Source: Ailanthus altissimus (Eukaryota; Streptophyta; Magnoliopsida; Sapindales; Simaroubaceae). From it: a stretch of 64,000 nucleotides of DNA. The translations under genes were made by a program, and so were the position numbers. Positions 23,090 through 33,284 of this stretch are shown here, one piece after another. The notes beneath the pieces were generated by a model, which was given only the letters and a program-made list of their open reading frames with translations, made no database searches and was not told where the DNA came from. The DNA lies in NCBI GenBank assembly GCA_946807835.1, contig OX327710.1:18216501-18280500 (forward strand), given 5' to 3'. How positions within the stretch are numbered: the first letter of the stretch is position 1; each line of letters starts with the position of its first letter.

Positions 23090-25135
23090 GTATCAGCTAT
23101 AGTCGTATGAGCAAATGTCCAAAAGAGTAGCTACTACCTCAGTCCTTCCATCATGCATCATGTTAATGGCAGCAACTTCAACTATATTTGCCAACCATTC
23201 TATCAGTCATACTAGCAACAGCCAGATAGTCCACATCCTAAGCTATCAACTTCTTATGTGCATGTGACAAAGAATTGTGAGAAATAATAAAAGAAAACAT
23301 TGGGAATCAAAAAAATATATAAAAGATGTGAATTGTGAGAAATAATAAAAGAAAACATTAGGAATCAAAAAATTATATAAAAGATGTGAAGTCGTATAAG
23401 TGATACCAAATATCAATATATATTAGGAAATGAAAATACAAATAATTACCTGCAGAATTTACATGCGACCTATAACGCCAGGTTTAGGGATGTAAATTTT
23501 ACGGTCAAACTGTCCAGATCTCACAAGGACTGGATCTAGAATGTAAGGTCCTATTCATGGTGATCACATTCCTCCTTTCTACAAAACCATCTAGGCAGAC
23601 AAGAAGCTATAGTACATGAACATTGAAAACCAATTTATAGAGTCTTAGACACCAAACAAGGAAAAACAGTATAATTTAAGGACATTATTGTCTCAACCAA
23701 CCTGATTAAGAGTAACATCACGTTCTTGTCCACCCGAACCCTTAATTAAACAACGGTCTCTTCCAACAGCATCCAATTCGTCAAATAACACAACGAATGG
23801 GCCTATGTAGACAAACATCAAATAACAAGTTGTCAAAATATAACATCAAATGACATGGATGTAAGAATATAGGGAAACAAAAAGAGGTAGAAGTAGAGAA
23901 AAAAAAAATTATATATGAGAAACGCATGGCACTCTAAAATGAGATATTGTTTAAAAGCAATAGATAACTGTCAACTGAAACTTTTATGATGGACTTCAAC
24001 TGTTCAAATTCAGGAAAATTTAGAGACAATAGAAACCATCTATATAGAGCCAATTCAATGAAAAGACACTAAGACAGCCTTTACATTGTCCCTGGCCTCC
24101 TGGTAAAGTGATCGAACACGAGAAACCCCAACATAGATTTTCACAAATTGAGAGGCAGAATTGGAGAAGAAATTGACACTTGCCTCACCAGCTACAGATT
24201 TAGCAAGTAGTGTCTTCCCCACACCTGGAGGTCCATAGAAAAGTGAGCCACATGATTAAGAATAGCAAGTGAATAAAAGATTTGGCAATAATAAATTAAA
24301 ATTACACTGAAAGGCTATCCTATTCAGGCCTTGACACCAATTAAGAAGATATGAAAACACTGAAGAGCCACCAATATTCCCTTCACGCATGAATTTCCAG
24401 TAATTTAGTAATAGAAATTCAAATAGCAGACTAACTTATCAGGGTTGCATAATCTCACCTGGTATTCTCACTCCACTCCGCTGATACATCTCCCTATAAG
24501 TGAAAAACTTGACAATCTCCTCAAGCTTGAGAGGTATCTTCCCTAGTCCTGCAACATCTAAGAATTTCACATGCAACCTCTTACCATGTGCAGGGTGCAC
24601 GGGCACACCTGACTTCACGAACTACATAACCATTTTAGATATGAATTATCCTCCCCTTTCCCTTGCTCACTCTCATCAACACCATCTTCAACCTTAATCC
24701 CTTCTAACTCCCTCTCCAACTCTCTCATCTTCTTCCTCTCTCATGTCTTCGTATTTTTCAATTTTCAACCTATCTTCATTATCCTTTTTCTGCCTCCTCT
24801 AATTTAGCACAACTATCTGATAAAAGATATAAAAGAACACCAATTCTATAGCAGTTGCCATATTTGGATCTTGAACCAAATTGCCCACATATCTGCCATG
24901 TATTGAGAATTTTCCCTTGAATATTGCAATGACTCCTCATACTTCTTTCTAATCTCCCTTCTCCTCTCTTCCTCTTTCTTTTGCGCCTTCGTCGCCTTCC
25001 CATCTCTTTCCTCATTCTCTTCAATTCCTTCTTCCTCTGCCTCTTAAACTCTTCTCTTGTTCTCCTAATCTCCGCGGCCCTTTTCAATTCTTTCTTAGGC
25101 TTAAAAATCAACAACATGGATTCAGGCACTCTCTA
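23090..25135 (-). pseudogene. FTSHI2: FTSHI2-like (FtsH AAA ATPase) pseudogene fragment
   Basis: From right to left the exons follow the family: a Lys/Glu/Arg-rich coiled coil near 25130-24980, a membrane stretch near 24850, then FLDVAGLGKIPLKLEEIVKF up to a GT donor at 24458. Next is [18 protein letters not shown] (Walker A; exon ending 24085), FDELDAVGRDRCLIKGSGGQ (Walker B; 23802-23702), [20 protein letters not shown] ending 23450, and AINMMHDGRTE near 23110. FTSHI2 is a proteolytically inactive chloroplast FtsH homologue. Damage includes a stop replacing Glu after GVIGRM, frame changes in the coiled-coil exon and in 23450-23605, and a two-residue loss after IYVGV. Introns are kept, so it is a DNA-level duplicate. 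Both ends of the gene are missing. Confidence 0.85.
23272..23387. repeat. 58-bp tandem duplication in the FTSHI2 pseudogene intron
   Basis: Two copies (23272-23329, 23330-23387) starting gaattgtgagaaataataaa, differing by a few bases. Confidence 0.9.
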
Positions 25136-25257
25136 TAGAAACCCCAAATATGGGCTAGGCACCTCTGTTCTCTTAAGTGGAGGTGTATAGAACACTCAAA
25201 TAATCAATCTTTATTTCATCCTAAGATTTCCAAAACTTCTTATTGATATCCAATGTT

Positions 25258-25880
25258 GGTAAAATAGTTCTTAACACTCTAGAATCAATTCATTCCAAGT
25301 CTCGAAGTAATTTTTTTCCAGAAACTTTACATTTTTTTAAAAAAAATTTCTTACAAATACCCAAGCAAAAATACAAAGAATGGTACGTAGCGAGTCATTT
25401 AAACAACGTCGCAAGAGAATTAAAAGGGTGAGTAGACCTCTGGTACATTAAGAAGTGAAGGTGAAAATAGACTCACCTAACTTCGAGGGCTCAGTGTCTT
25501 TCGCGGACGGTGGCGGTTGGACACGAGCACCCAAATTCTAGTAATCGTTTTCCTTTCATACATACATTTTGATATCTACTTTGTTCGATTAAGTTACTAC
25601 AAGTTACGAAATCATTATGTACTTACCGATCGATGTTATTAAATGATTTTGTTGTCTCGTGAATTTAATGTTATCGATGAGGTGCTACGGCGATTTAGAT
25701 GCGGAGCACATATGGGGTAGTCTTCGACTCTATGATCGTGTCAAGTTTTGTAAAGATGAAACTCTAAATGCCAAACACATGAGGGGCACTCTTCGTCTCT
25801 ATGATTGTGTGAAACTTTGCAAGGATGGGTCAAAAGTTACTCTAAAAATGAAGTTTAAATAAAATCTAATTTCACTATTT
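25258..25880 (+). other. Unknown module, copy 2
   Basis: Nearly parallel to copy 1 for ~600 bp. The ATG at 25381 opens the same product (MVRSESFKQRRKRIKRV) but codon 24 is TAA where copy 1 has TAT. The later part keeps an open frame (25659-25862) with the doubled motif GSLRLYDRVKFCKDET / GTLRLYDCVKLCKDGS. It starts directly next to the truncated end of the FTSHI2 pseudogene. Confidence 0.5.
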
Positions 25881-26690
25881 CAATCTTTTTTTTTTCAAAG
25901 TATACTTTAGCCAAGTTTGGTATACTTTTTTTTCTCTCTTTATACAATAACTGAATTTAGGTATATCAAATTGTTTTTAGTGTGTGTTTGGTTAAATGAG
26001 CCTATTTTTACTTATTTTTTTAATATTTGGATATTATCGTTTTCTAACTTTATTTGTTTTTAGTATACCTTTACCTCTTTAAACTATAATTAAATTTAGG
26101 TATACCAAACTTATTTAGTGTGTATTTTGTTAAATGCGCCTATTTTTATATTTTTTTGTGTCAATATTTTGCCTATAATCGTTTTCTAACTTTATTTTTT
26201 TTAGTATACTTAACCAAGTTTTGTATACTTTTTTGCCTCTTTAAACTATAATTAAATTTAGGTATACCGAACTTATATTAGTGTGTGTTTAGTTAAATGC
26301 GCTCATTTTTATATATATTTTTTTGTTAATATTTACCTATTATCATTTTGAGTAGAGAAAAAGAAAGAGTTGGTATACTTTCTTTTTCTCTTTATACTAT
26401 AATTAAATTTAGGTATACCAAACTTGTTTTAGTGTGTATTTTGTTAAATGCGCCCTTTTTTACATTTTTGTTTGTTAATTTTTGCCTATTATGATTTTTT
26501 AACTTTATTTCTTTTAGTATACCTTAGTTTGATATACATTTTTGCCTCTTTAACCTATAATTAAATTTGGATATATAAAACTTATTTTAGTGTTTGTATA
26601 GTTAAATGTGCTCAATTTTATATTTTTTTTTGTTAATATTTACCTATTATAATTTTGAGTAGAGAAAAAGAAAGAGTTGGAAGTTGCTAA
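25881..26690. repeat. Foldback repeat array, third block
   Basis: Five or six ~155-bp units marked by (g/a)tttagttaaatgcgc and tttgcctattat. Same family and same position relative to the module as the block at 21240-21960. Confidence 0.75.
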
Positions 26691-26879
26691 GTCAACGAAA
26701 ATGGTTATTGACTGAGCTGACAAGATCGTTGAATTAATTAATAAAACATGAGAATATATTTGCTTTCTGTATTTTTAAATTATTATAAATACTTGTATTA
26801 TTATTTAGTAAGTAAAAATTTTCAACTTAGATATTTTTTCTTTTGTTTCCTGATTAATCAAAAGCACATTTTATTTCGT

Positions 26880-27700
26880 TTTCTTTGTATCCAAATAAGA
26901 ATTAATTCTCATACTTGTTTCATTATCTCACTTGTTGCAATGGTAATGAGTGAGTCACTTTAACAATGCCACGAGAGGATAAAAACGACCGACAAACCTT
27001 AATTTGTTACGAGGTGAAGGTGAAGATGGATGCGTGTGACTTCAACGACTTGGAGTCTCCAACACCAAATGGTGCCCGGACACAAGCATCAACATTCTAA
27101 TAGTGTTTATTTCCTTTTTTATATATATGTTTTTAATATTATATGTTTACGCGTGCTATTTCGCTTGGTTAACTTGTTAAAAGTTACAAAATCATTTGTA
27201 TAGATTTTTACCGATTGAAATTCCATGAGTTGTTTTTAGTATTTTAATTAGCTCTTAAATGATTTTGTTGGCTTGATTTGTGAATTCAGTGTCATAAGTA
27301 TGATCAACTATTAAATTCATATTATGATTTATTACTGAAAACTATTTTACTTGAAAGATTTCGATGATTTGTTCATTTTAACATACTCATTTATTGTTGT
27401 TAGTATTGATTTCTTCATTTTTTTTCTTTCATGTTGTATTTCACTATTTTGTAGGTGAAGTGTTGTAGTGGTCTAAATGCCGAACACACGAGCAGCACTC
27501 ATCATGTGAAACTTTGCAAGAATAGGTCAAAAGTTACTCTAAAATTAAGGTTGAATAAAATCTAATTTCACTATTTTATATTCTTTATTTTTTTTATTAC
27601 ACCTTAGCCAAGTTTGGTATACTTTTGTGCTTCTTTAAACTATAATTAAACTTGAGTATACCGAACTTGTTTTAATGTGTGTTTGGTTAGGCATTTCTAC
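26880..27700 (+). other. Unknown module, copy 3 (eroded), with repeat tail
   Basis: The first coding part starts at 26939 (atggtaatgagtgagtcact) but is stopped and frameshifted early; the second part keeps only one motif (HVKLCKNRSKVTLK-like, 27500-27555). A single foldback unit follows at 27576-27700. It is the oldest-looking of the three copies. Confidence 0.5.
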
Positions 27701-28832
27701 TGGCCAAAAGAATTGTTTTTAATATCAAATATTTTTTTATTTTTGATAATATTTAATTGCAATTGAAGAAGAGTTTTTAAAGATTAAAAAAATTATTTTA
27801 TTTTTATTTATAAAAGCTCATAAATTGAGATATTAGGAGTATAGTTTTTTTAATGTTTTTTTAATATTTGTGTATTAACACATAAACCGTAATAATATTT
27901 TTTTTAATTTCATAATATACTCTTAAAATGCATGGTACTTTTGATATTTGTGTTTGTCTACAACTCCCACGTCTTTTCATTGTTTGCAATTACTTGAAAT
28001 TTAAAACCTTTGAAGCTTTTTCATTGACTTCTGAATTCTTAATACAATCTATTGTATATCTTGCCTCTTGATGTTGCAGTTTATGAGCATACGTCCATAT
28101 ATTCTCTTGATATATTCTTTAATTAGAAATAATTTATTTCTTTTTTTTAATCATCTGCAAAGTCATATAAGAGTGGGAAATTGCAAGAACTATTGGAGAA
28201 GGCAATGTGCTCTTGAAACTTTTTAATTGGGGAAAGACTGATATACTCTTCTACTTGTTTGGTGAAAAACCAATTATTGTGTCTTCTTGCATGGTTCGGA
28301 TGGAAAATGAGTGCAAATTACCAAATAGCCAAAATGTTTACTTCAATGATGTCAAATAATTTTGTATATTGGTTACAATACTAGATGAAATTTTTTGTCA
28401 ATCATGCAAGGGTTTGCAAGTGGCTTCTTAAAGTGTGAGGCCAATATATAAATCAGAAAATTGTTTACTTCAAACTTCTAAAACTTGAACCACATGTTAA
28501 ACTTGAACCACATGTTAGAGAGGTAAAATGTATTTTTGACTATTATTTTAATATGCACCATCTTTTTATCACTAAGGGTCAAGAATACTATTGTTGCATG
28601 GTTGATAAAGAAAAAAAAGAGTATCATATGACATGATTTAACAATGAGAAGGAATCAATGATTTTATTAGGAGACAGTTGTAGGTGGAGAATGCGTTAGA
28701 AAAGTTTTGCTTAGCGTTAACAATTTCTAGCTAATTATATAGGCATTGACTATTGATATTTCTTAGTTTGATTATTATTTCACAATGTTCACAAAATCAA
28801 ATTTTAGTAAGAATTGCTTTTGTATTGTCTAT
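27701..28832. other. Gene-free stretch
   Basis: AT-rich, no recognised gene. A 20-bp tandem copy of aaacttgaaccacatgtt lies at 28480-28519. Confidence 0.4.
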
Positions 28833-28940
28833 TACTATAGGAAAACCAGCACTTTGCAACAGCGTTGAGATGGCAAGCAACCATCACAAACGCAAGCATT
28901 ATAAAATTTTGCGATAGTTAATTTGCCGTCGCAAAATCTA
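28833..28940 (+). mobile_element. Terminal fragment of a CACTA-type transposon
   Basis: ACTATAGGAAAACCAGCACT is followed by tttgcaacagcgttg and then ttttgcgatagttaatttgc and cgtcgcaaaat, the subterminal TTTGCGACGG pattern common at plant CACTA ends. The opposite terminus was not found, so only a fragment is claimed. Confidence 0.45.
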
Positions 28941-31389
28941 CTTCTTTTGTGTTATGAAACAATTATACAAATATTTATCAAAATTATTATACAAAATTCT
29001 AAAAATAAAATACAGCATTATGAAAATATGCAAATATAATATTATTATCAATCCTCAAAATTATAATATAATTAAAAAATTATTAGAAATCGTAAATAAA
29101 TACAAAAAAGTTAAAAAAAAAATAATCTTTATAATATTTTAACTATACAAAAAAAAGAAAAAAAATTTCAACGAGCTTCTTTCCATCTGTGAATTTGCTA
29201 TTATAAGAACAATGTTCTCACGCTGATTTGTTGTATTGTCTCCCTACAAATAAAAAAATCAAAATGAATAACCAGTAAACTTATAGTACTTAACTTTTAT
29301 TTTAACTTGAAGTACTTACATTTTTTTTTTCAGCTGCTTTTCTGGATTGCAAACAATTCATTTTAAGGCTTCTTAGATCAATATTCTTATGTCATAAAAA
29401 AATGTTCTTTCAAATTAACTACAAAAAACTTCCCTTTCAAATTAAGTAAAAATGGAACCTTGGGCGCTTGGTCATTCTCCAATGAATAAAACTCTAATAA
29501 TTAATTAAAATGCAAATCAAATGAACCATATGTATTTATTTATTTGTAATTACAACAACATCAACTCTAATAATTAACTAAAACTAACACATTATACTTT
29601 ATCCATCTCCGCTTAATATGTAAACAAAACAAACTTTTAAAGGTAAATATAAGCATACCTTCATAAATCTATAGCTAAAATTGTGGCACATTAACTAAAA
29701 TCATTTCTTCATCTATTATTTGCCAAACCTTAATCTTAAATTAGAACATAAATAATTAATCTAAATATGTTCAAGAGAAGCATATGATTAATAATAATTC
29801 AACACAAACAGAAAAGCCATGACCATTAATCTTTACAGGTAGCTCTGTTTTTTCTATAACAACAACAAAATATAAACATAAGTAAAAAAAAAACATATCA
29901 GAAGTTAAGCTAAAATAGTCTTACATAAAGCATAAAGCATAAAGCAGATCGACACCTCACTGGCCAAAAAAAAATCTGAGCTGAAAAATCAAAAGAAGAA
30001 TTTGTCTTCTTCGCACTTCTTTGAACAATGACAGAAAAGGAGAACAGATTCTTCGTCAATACAAGTGGAGATCAGCTTCTAACACCAACTCAAATATCCC
30101 AAATTAGCTTTGAAGTTAATTTCGAGTTCAAACAATCCTAGAAAAATTTAGGTAATTAACAGATCTATGTACCTATTATATACTTAATTATTATATGATC
30201 AATATGATATGCCCAAGAGCATATTATATTGATTACTTATAACTTACACCGCATTGAGGTGGCACTTAACTTGTTTTGTTTAAACCAGCACATATTTTCT
30301 TCCTCTATCCCAAGTTTATTTGTTTTTTTTTTTATCTTTAAAAAATAAAAAAGAGTTGGGCATTTTTTAAATAAAGATTTGAAAATAGCAGAGGGAGAAG
30401 GACCATGGCAATGGCATAATGAGCTCTTGAATAAAAATATGAGCAAAAAGGAAACTTGAGAAACCATGGCATTTAATGGGTGCAGTAACAACAAAATGAC
30501 AAACAAATTTAAAGAAACCATTGGAAAGAAATGTAATCCATGTTTTATTTATGACTTTTGATCTCTTAATCAATAATTAAAATTGATGCGCTTAATCTAA
30601 TTTCATGTTTCAGATAAAAGAATGTCATGAAGTTGAACAAAAGGTTTAGTTGAGTCAATGTTTCATCCTAGTTGAATTATTCTCATACCTAGAAATGCAT
30701 CATAATTAACAAAAAGTAAGTATATTGAACGGCCAGTTCCTTTTATGTACTAAAAAATATTCTGACATACTATAACAGATATGACTTAATCCAAGTGATA
30801 TACAAACCAAAAATTAAAAGCAAGCATATTCAATTTTCTTAAAAGCATAACCAAGTAAGACTCTTTCTCCTAAATTAAATTCACTAAGGCAATCGCCAAT
30901 AGCTTTGATTTGATATGGAAAATGGTACCTGTTGTTCTGACCTTGATGGGCTCCTCTGTAGCCAAGAGAATAAAAGATGAGACATATGCAGATGCTTAAT
31001 TTGATCATTGAGACATATGCAGATGATTAATTTGATCAACTTGATTCAAGACAATAATAAGAAAAATCAAGTCCTAGTGAAAAGTGCACTATATATAATA
31101 GAGAAAAACTATGGGATTTAGAATAATTACAAGCTACTAACTCAAGTTGTGAAATCCAAAACCACTTCTCCGCTTGCTGCAGAGAAAAGATAGTAGCCTT
31201 GTTTCCATGCTTCAACAAAACATTAGAAGAAGATTTTGCTACCTTTGAGCTCTTAGATTTTGGCCCGATTGTAATTGCTTTTGCAGAAATGAATGATATT
31301 AAGGAAACTCAAATTAGCATACAGAAGGTGAAGGAAAAAGAAGGGATAAAAAAAAAAAAGAATTAATCGTGAAACTACACTGTCACTAA
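28941..31389. other. No confident gene; weak minus-strand coding hints at 30.8-31.3 kb
   Basis: Mostly AT-rich. On the minus strand, 31270-31130 encodes a plausible KHGNKATIFSLQQAE stretch and 30970-30830 encodes RGAHQGQNNRYHFPYQIKAI with a possible AG acceptor. Both are protein-like but I do not recognise the family and cannot link them. Confidence 0.25.
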
Positions 31390-31403
31390 TAAGAGCAAAA
31401 GTA
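31390..31403. repeat. LINE target-site duplication, left copy
   Basis: TAAGAGCAAAAGTA, identical to 37017-37030 and immediately before the LINE 5' end. Confidence 0.95.
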
Positions 31404-31487
31404 GAGCGAGTAGTTGAAACAGCGAAAGGTGACGTGGCATAGTAGGGTTTTTTCTCTCGGCGCACAGAACTAACTTACGCCGTATCC

Positions 31488-33284
31488 ATGAGGAAGAAAA
31501 AATCGAACAAAATGCCGCCGTCTCCGTCCGCTCGCGGTGCCCGGAATCGCTCGCCTAGCGAGCAAGTGAACGATGGTAGCGCCCAGCTTGCTGCCGATCC
31601 TCCTTCTGCAGCCGTTCCTCCTACTGCTGCCGCTCCTCCCTCTGCTGCCTATCCTCCGCCGGCGTCCCACGCGGCTGCTCCCCCGTTCGCTGCTTCCGGG
31701 TGTGGGGATCCTCTGGCAGCCTTGTCCGAGTTGCCTTCGGGGTGTTCTGGTGATCCTCTGCGCTGTGGAGCTGCTGCAGGTGCGTCGGCCGGGACCGTCG
31801 GGTCTCCTGCGGGGGCTGCCGAGGTTCTTGCACAGGGGGTTGTGCTGTGCTCTGCCGGCTCCCGGGTTGCTGGAACGAAGGCTCCTGGCCCCCCTACGAA
31901 TGGAGGTTCTTCCAGGGCCGCACCGGCGCTCGGGAATGGCGGTCGCGCTCCGGCTGGCTTGGCCTCCATGGTTCCTGCCTCCGCGGATTCTGGGCTGTCC
32001 GTCGGGGCTCCTCCGGTGGCTCCAGAAAGTGCGGCCATGCGCAGGAGCAACGGGCTTCCCGCGGTGTTGGCTGTCGGCTTGGGTCCGGCGCCGGCTGTTT
32101 GTGGGGCGGGATACGGGGCGTCGTCCGCTGCTGCTGCTGCTACACTGGGCGCGGTTGCTACAGTACCCGCGAGTGCTACAGTACCCGCTGTTGCTACAGT
32201 ACCCGCGGGTGCTACATTGGCAGATTGCGAGGGCAGAAAGGGCGTACAATCTAACAGGCCTTGGGTATCTTTATTTGCTGACAACCGTACTCGAAGCCAT
32301 GGCAGTGAACTACAATTTGTCCCCCCGACAATCTCAAATGGTAAGAAAATTGTGAAATTCAATAGTAATGAACTTAAAGAAGAAGAGGAAAGGTGGCAGC
32401 ATGCATTAATTGGGTGTGTGTATGGATTGTGCCCCCAATTTCAACCTCTCCAAGCTTTTATAACGCGCCGTTGGAGGCAATTTGGCCTTATCTCGATCCA
32501 CTCCATCAAAGATGGGGTGTTTCTGTTTAACTTTGAGAATGAATATGGGCAACAAAAAGCTCTTGAGGATGGTCCACTGACCTTTGATAAACGCCCTTTG
32601 ATACTCAAAGCTTGGAAACCCCGAATGGTAATGGATGTGGCAAGTATCAGAACTTTACCTATTTGGGTGCATTTCCCAGGATTACCGTGGGAATTCTGGA
32701 GCCCCTCGCTGTTGAGTCGTATCGCCAGCTCGTTGGGATCCCCTAAATTTAGCGACCAATGTACTTTGAACAGAACAAGGCTGGCATTTGCGAGGGTCCT
32801 GGTGGATATGGATGTGGAGGGTGATTTCCCTTCCATGATTACATTAGAGGACGAAGAGGGTAATATGGTTAGGCAGGAGGTGACTTATGAGTGGAAGCCA
32901 TCAGTATGCTCTAAATGTAAACGGGTTGGTCATGATGGGAAAGACTGCTTGACAGGGATAAAACAAGTGTGGAAAGCAAAAGGGAATGATCAGAATAATC
33001 AAAGAGAAGCTGAAGTACCTATTGGCCACCCGGAGATGCCAGAACCAAAAGAGTTAAATCTAAGTAAAACAGAAGGGGAGATACAGACGCCAGAGGGAAA
33101 TGAGGCGCATGGCCACACAGATAAGGCAACAAAACAAATGCCAGGAACCGGGGGAACAGAGGAGATCCAGGTAATGGACAGATTTAACCTAAGGAAGACT
33201 ATTACTCTGACACATGATGTGGGAATTATAGGGAAGGGTCGACGTGCCAAAAGGAACTCTAAATCCCCACATAGGGGACAATGA
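31488..33284 (+). CDS. LINE ORF1: DUF4283/zinc-knuckle RNA-binding protein
   Basis: 598 residues, open throughout, from ATG at 31488. ORF1 proteins bind the element RNA to form the particle that retrotransposes. Residues 1-245 are an Ala/Pro/Gly-rich, probably disordered region, with a hexapeptide repeat ATVPA(S/V/G) at about 223-245. Residues ~300-460 match DUF4283 (HALIGCVYGLCPQFQPLQAF; LPIWVHFPGLPWEFW). A CCHC knuckle, CSKCKRVGHDGKDC, starts at residue 474. The N-terminal third is far more GC-rich than the rest and than the surroundings, so long shadow frames appear on both strands there. The stop overlaps the ORF2 start as ATGA. Confidence 0.93.
   Translation: MRKKKSNKMPPSPSARGARNRSPSEQVNDGSAQLAADPPSAAVPPTAAAPPSAAYPPPASHAAAPPFAASGCGDPLAALSELPSGCSGDPLRCGAAAGASAGTVGSPAGAAEVLAQGVVLCSAGSRVAGTKAPGPPTNGGSSRAAPALGNGGRAPAGLASMVPASADSGLSVGAPPVAPESAAMRRSNGLPAVLAVGLGPAPAVCGAGYGASSAAAAATLGAVATVPASATVPAVATVPAGATLADCEGRKGVQSNRPWVSLFADNRTRSHGSELQFVPPTISNGKKIVKFNSNELKEEEERWQHALIGCVYGLCPQFQPLQAFITRRWRQFGLISIHSIKDGVFLFNFENEYGQQKALEDGPLTFDKRPLILKAWKPRMVMDVASIRTLPIWVHFPGLPWEFWSPSLLSRIASSLGSPKFSDQCTLNRTRLAFARVLVDMDVEGDFPSMITLEDEEGNMVRQEVTYEWKPSVCSKCKRVGHDGKDCLTGIKQVWKAKGNDQNNQREAEVPIGHPEMPEPKELNLSKTEGEIQTPEGNEAHGHTDKATKQMPGTGGTEEIQVMDRFNLRKTITLTHDVGIIGKGRRAKRNSKSPHRGQ
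32154..32219 (+). repeat. 18-bp coding minisatellite in LINE ORF1
   Basis: Three units of gYtgctacagtacccgcG and a partial fourth, encoding VATVPA, SATVPA, VATVPA, GATLAD. Confidence 0.9.

Noticed and set aside
24981..25431. Plus-strand ORFs at 24981-25190 and 25243-25431
   Set aside because: The first is antisense to the FTSHI2 coiled-coil exon; the second starts at a non-ATG region and overlaps the module frame.
31470..32362. Several long antisense and alternative-frame ORFs over LINE ORF1
   Set aside because: They are shadows of a GC-rich, low-complexity coding region; the plus-frame protein has recognised domains and the others do not.
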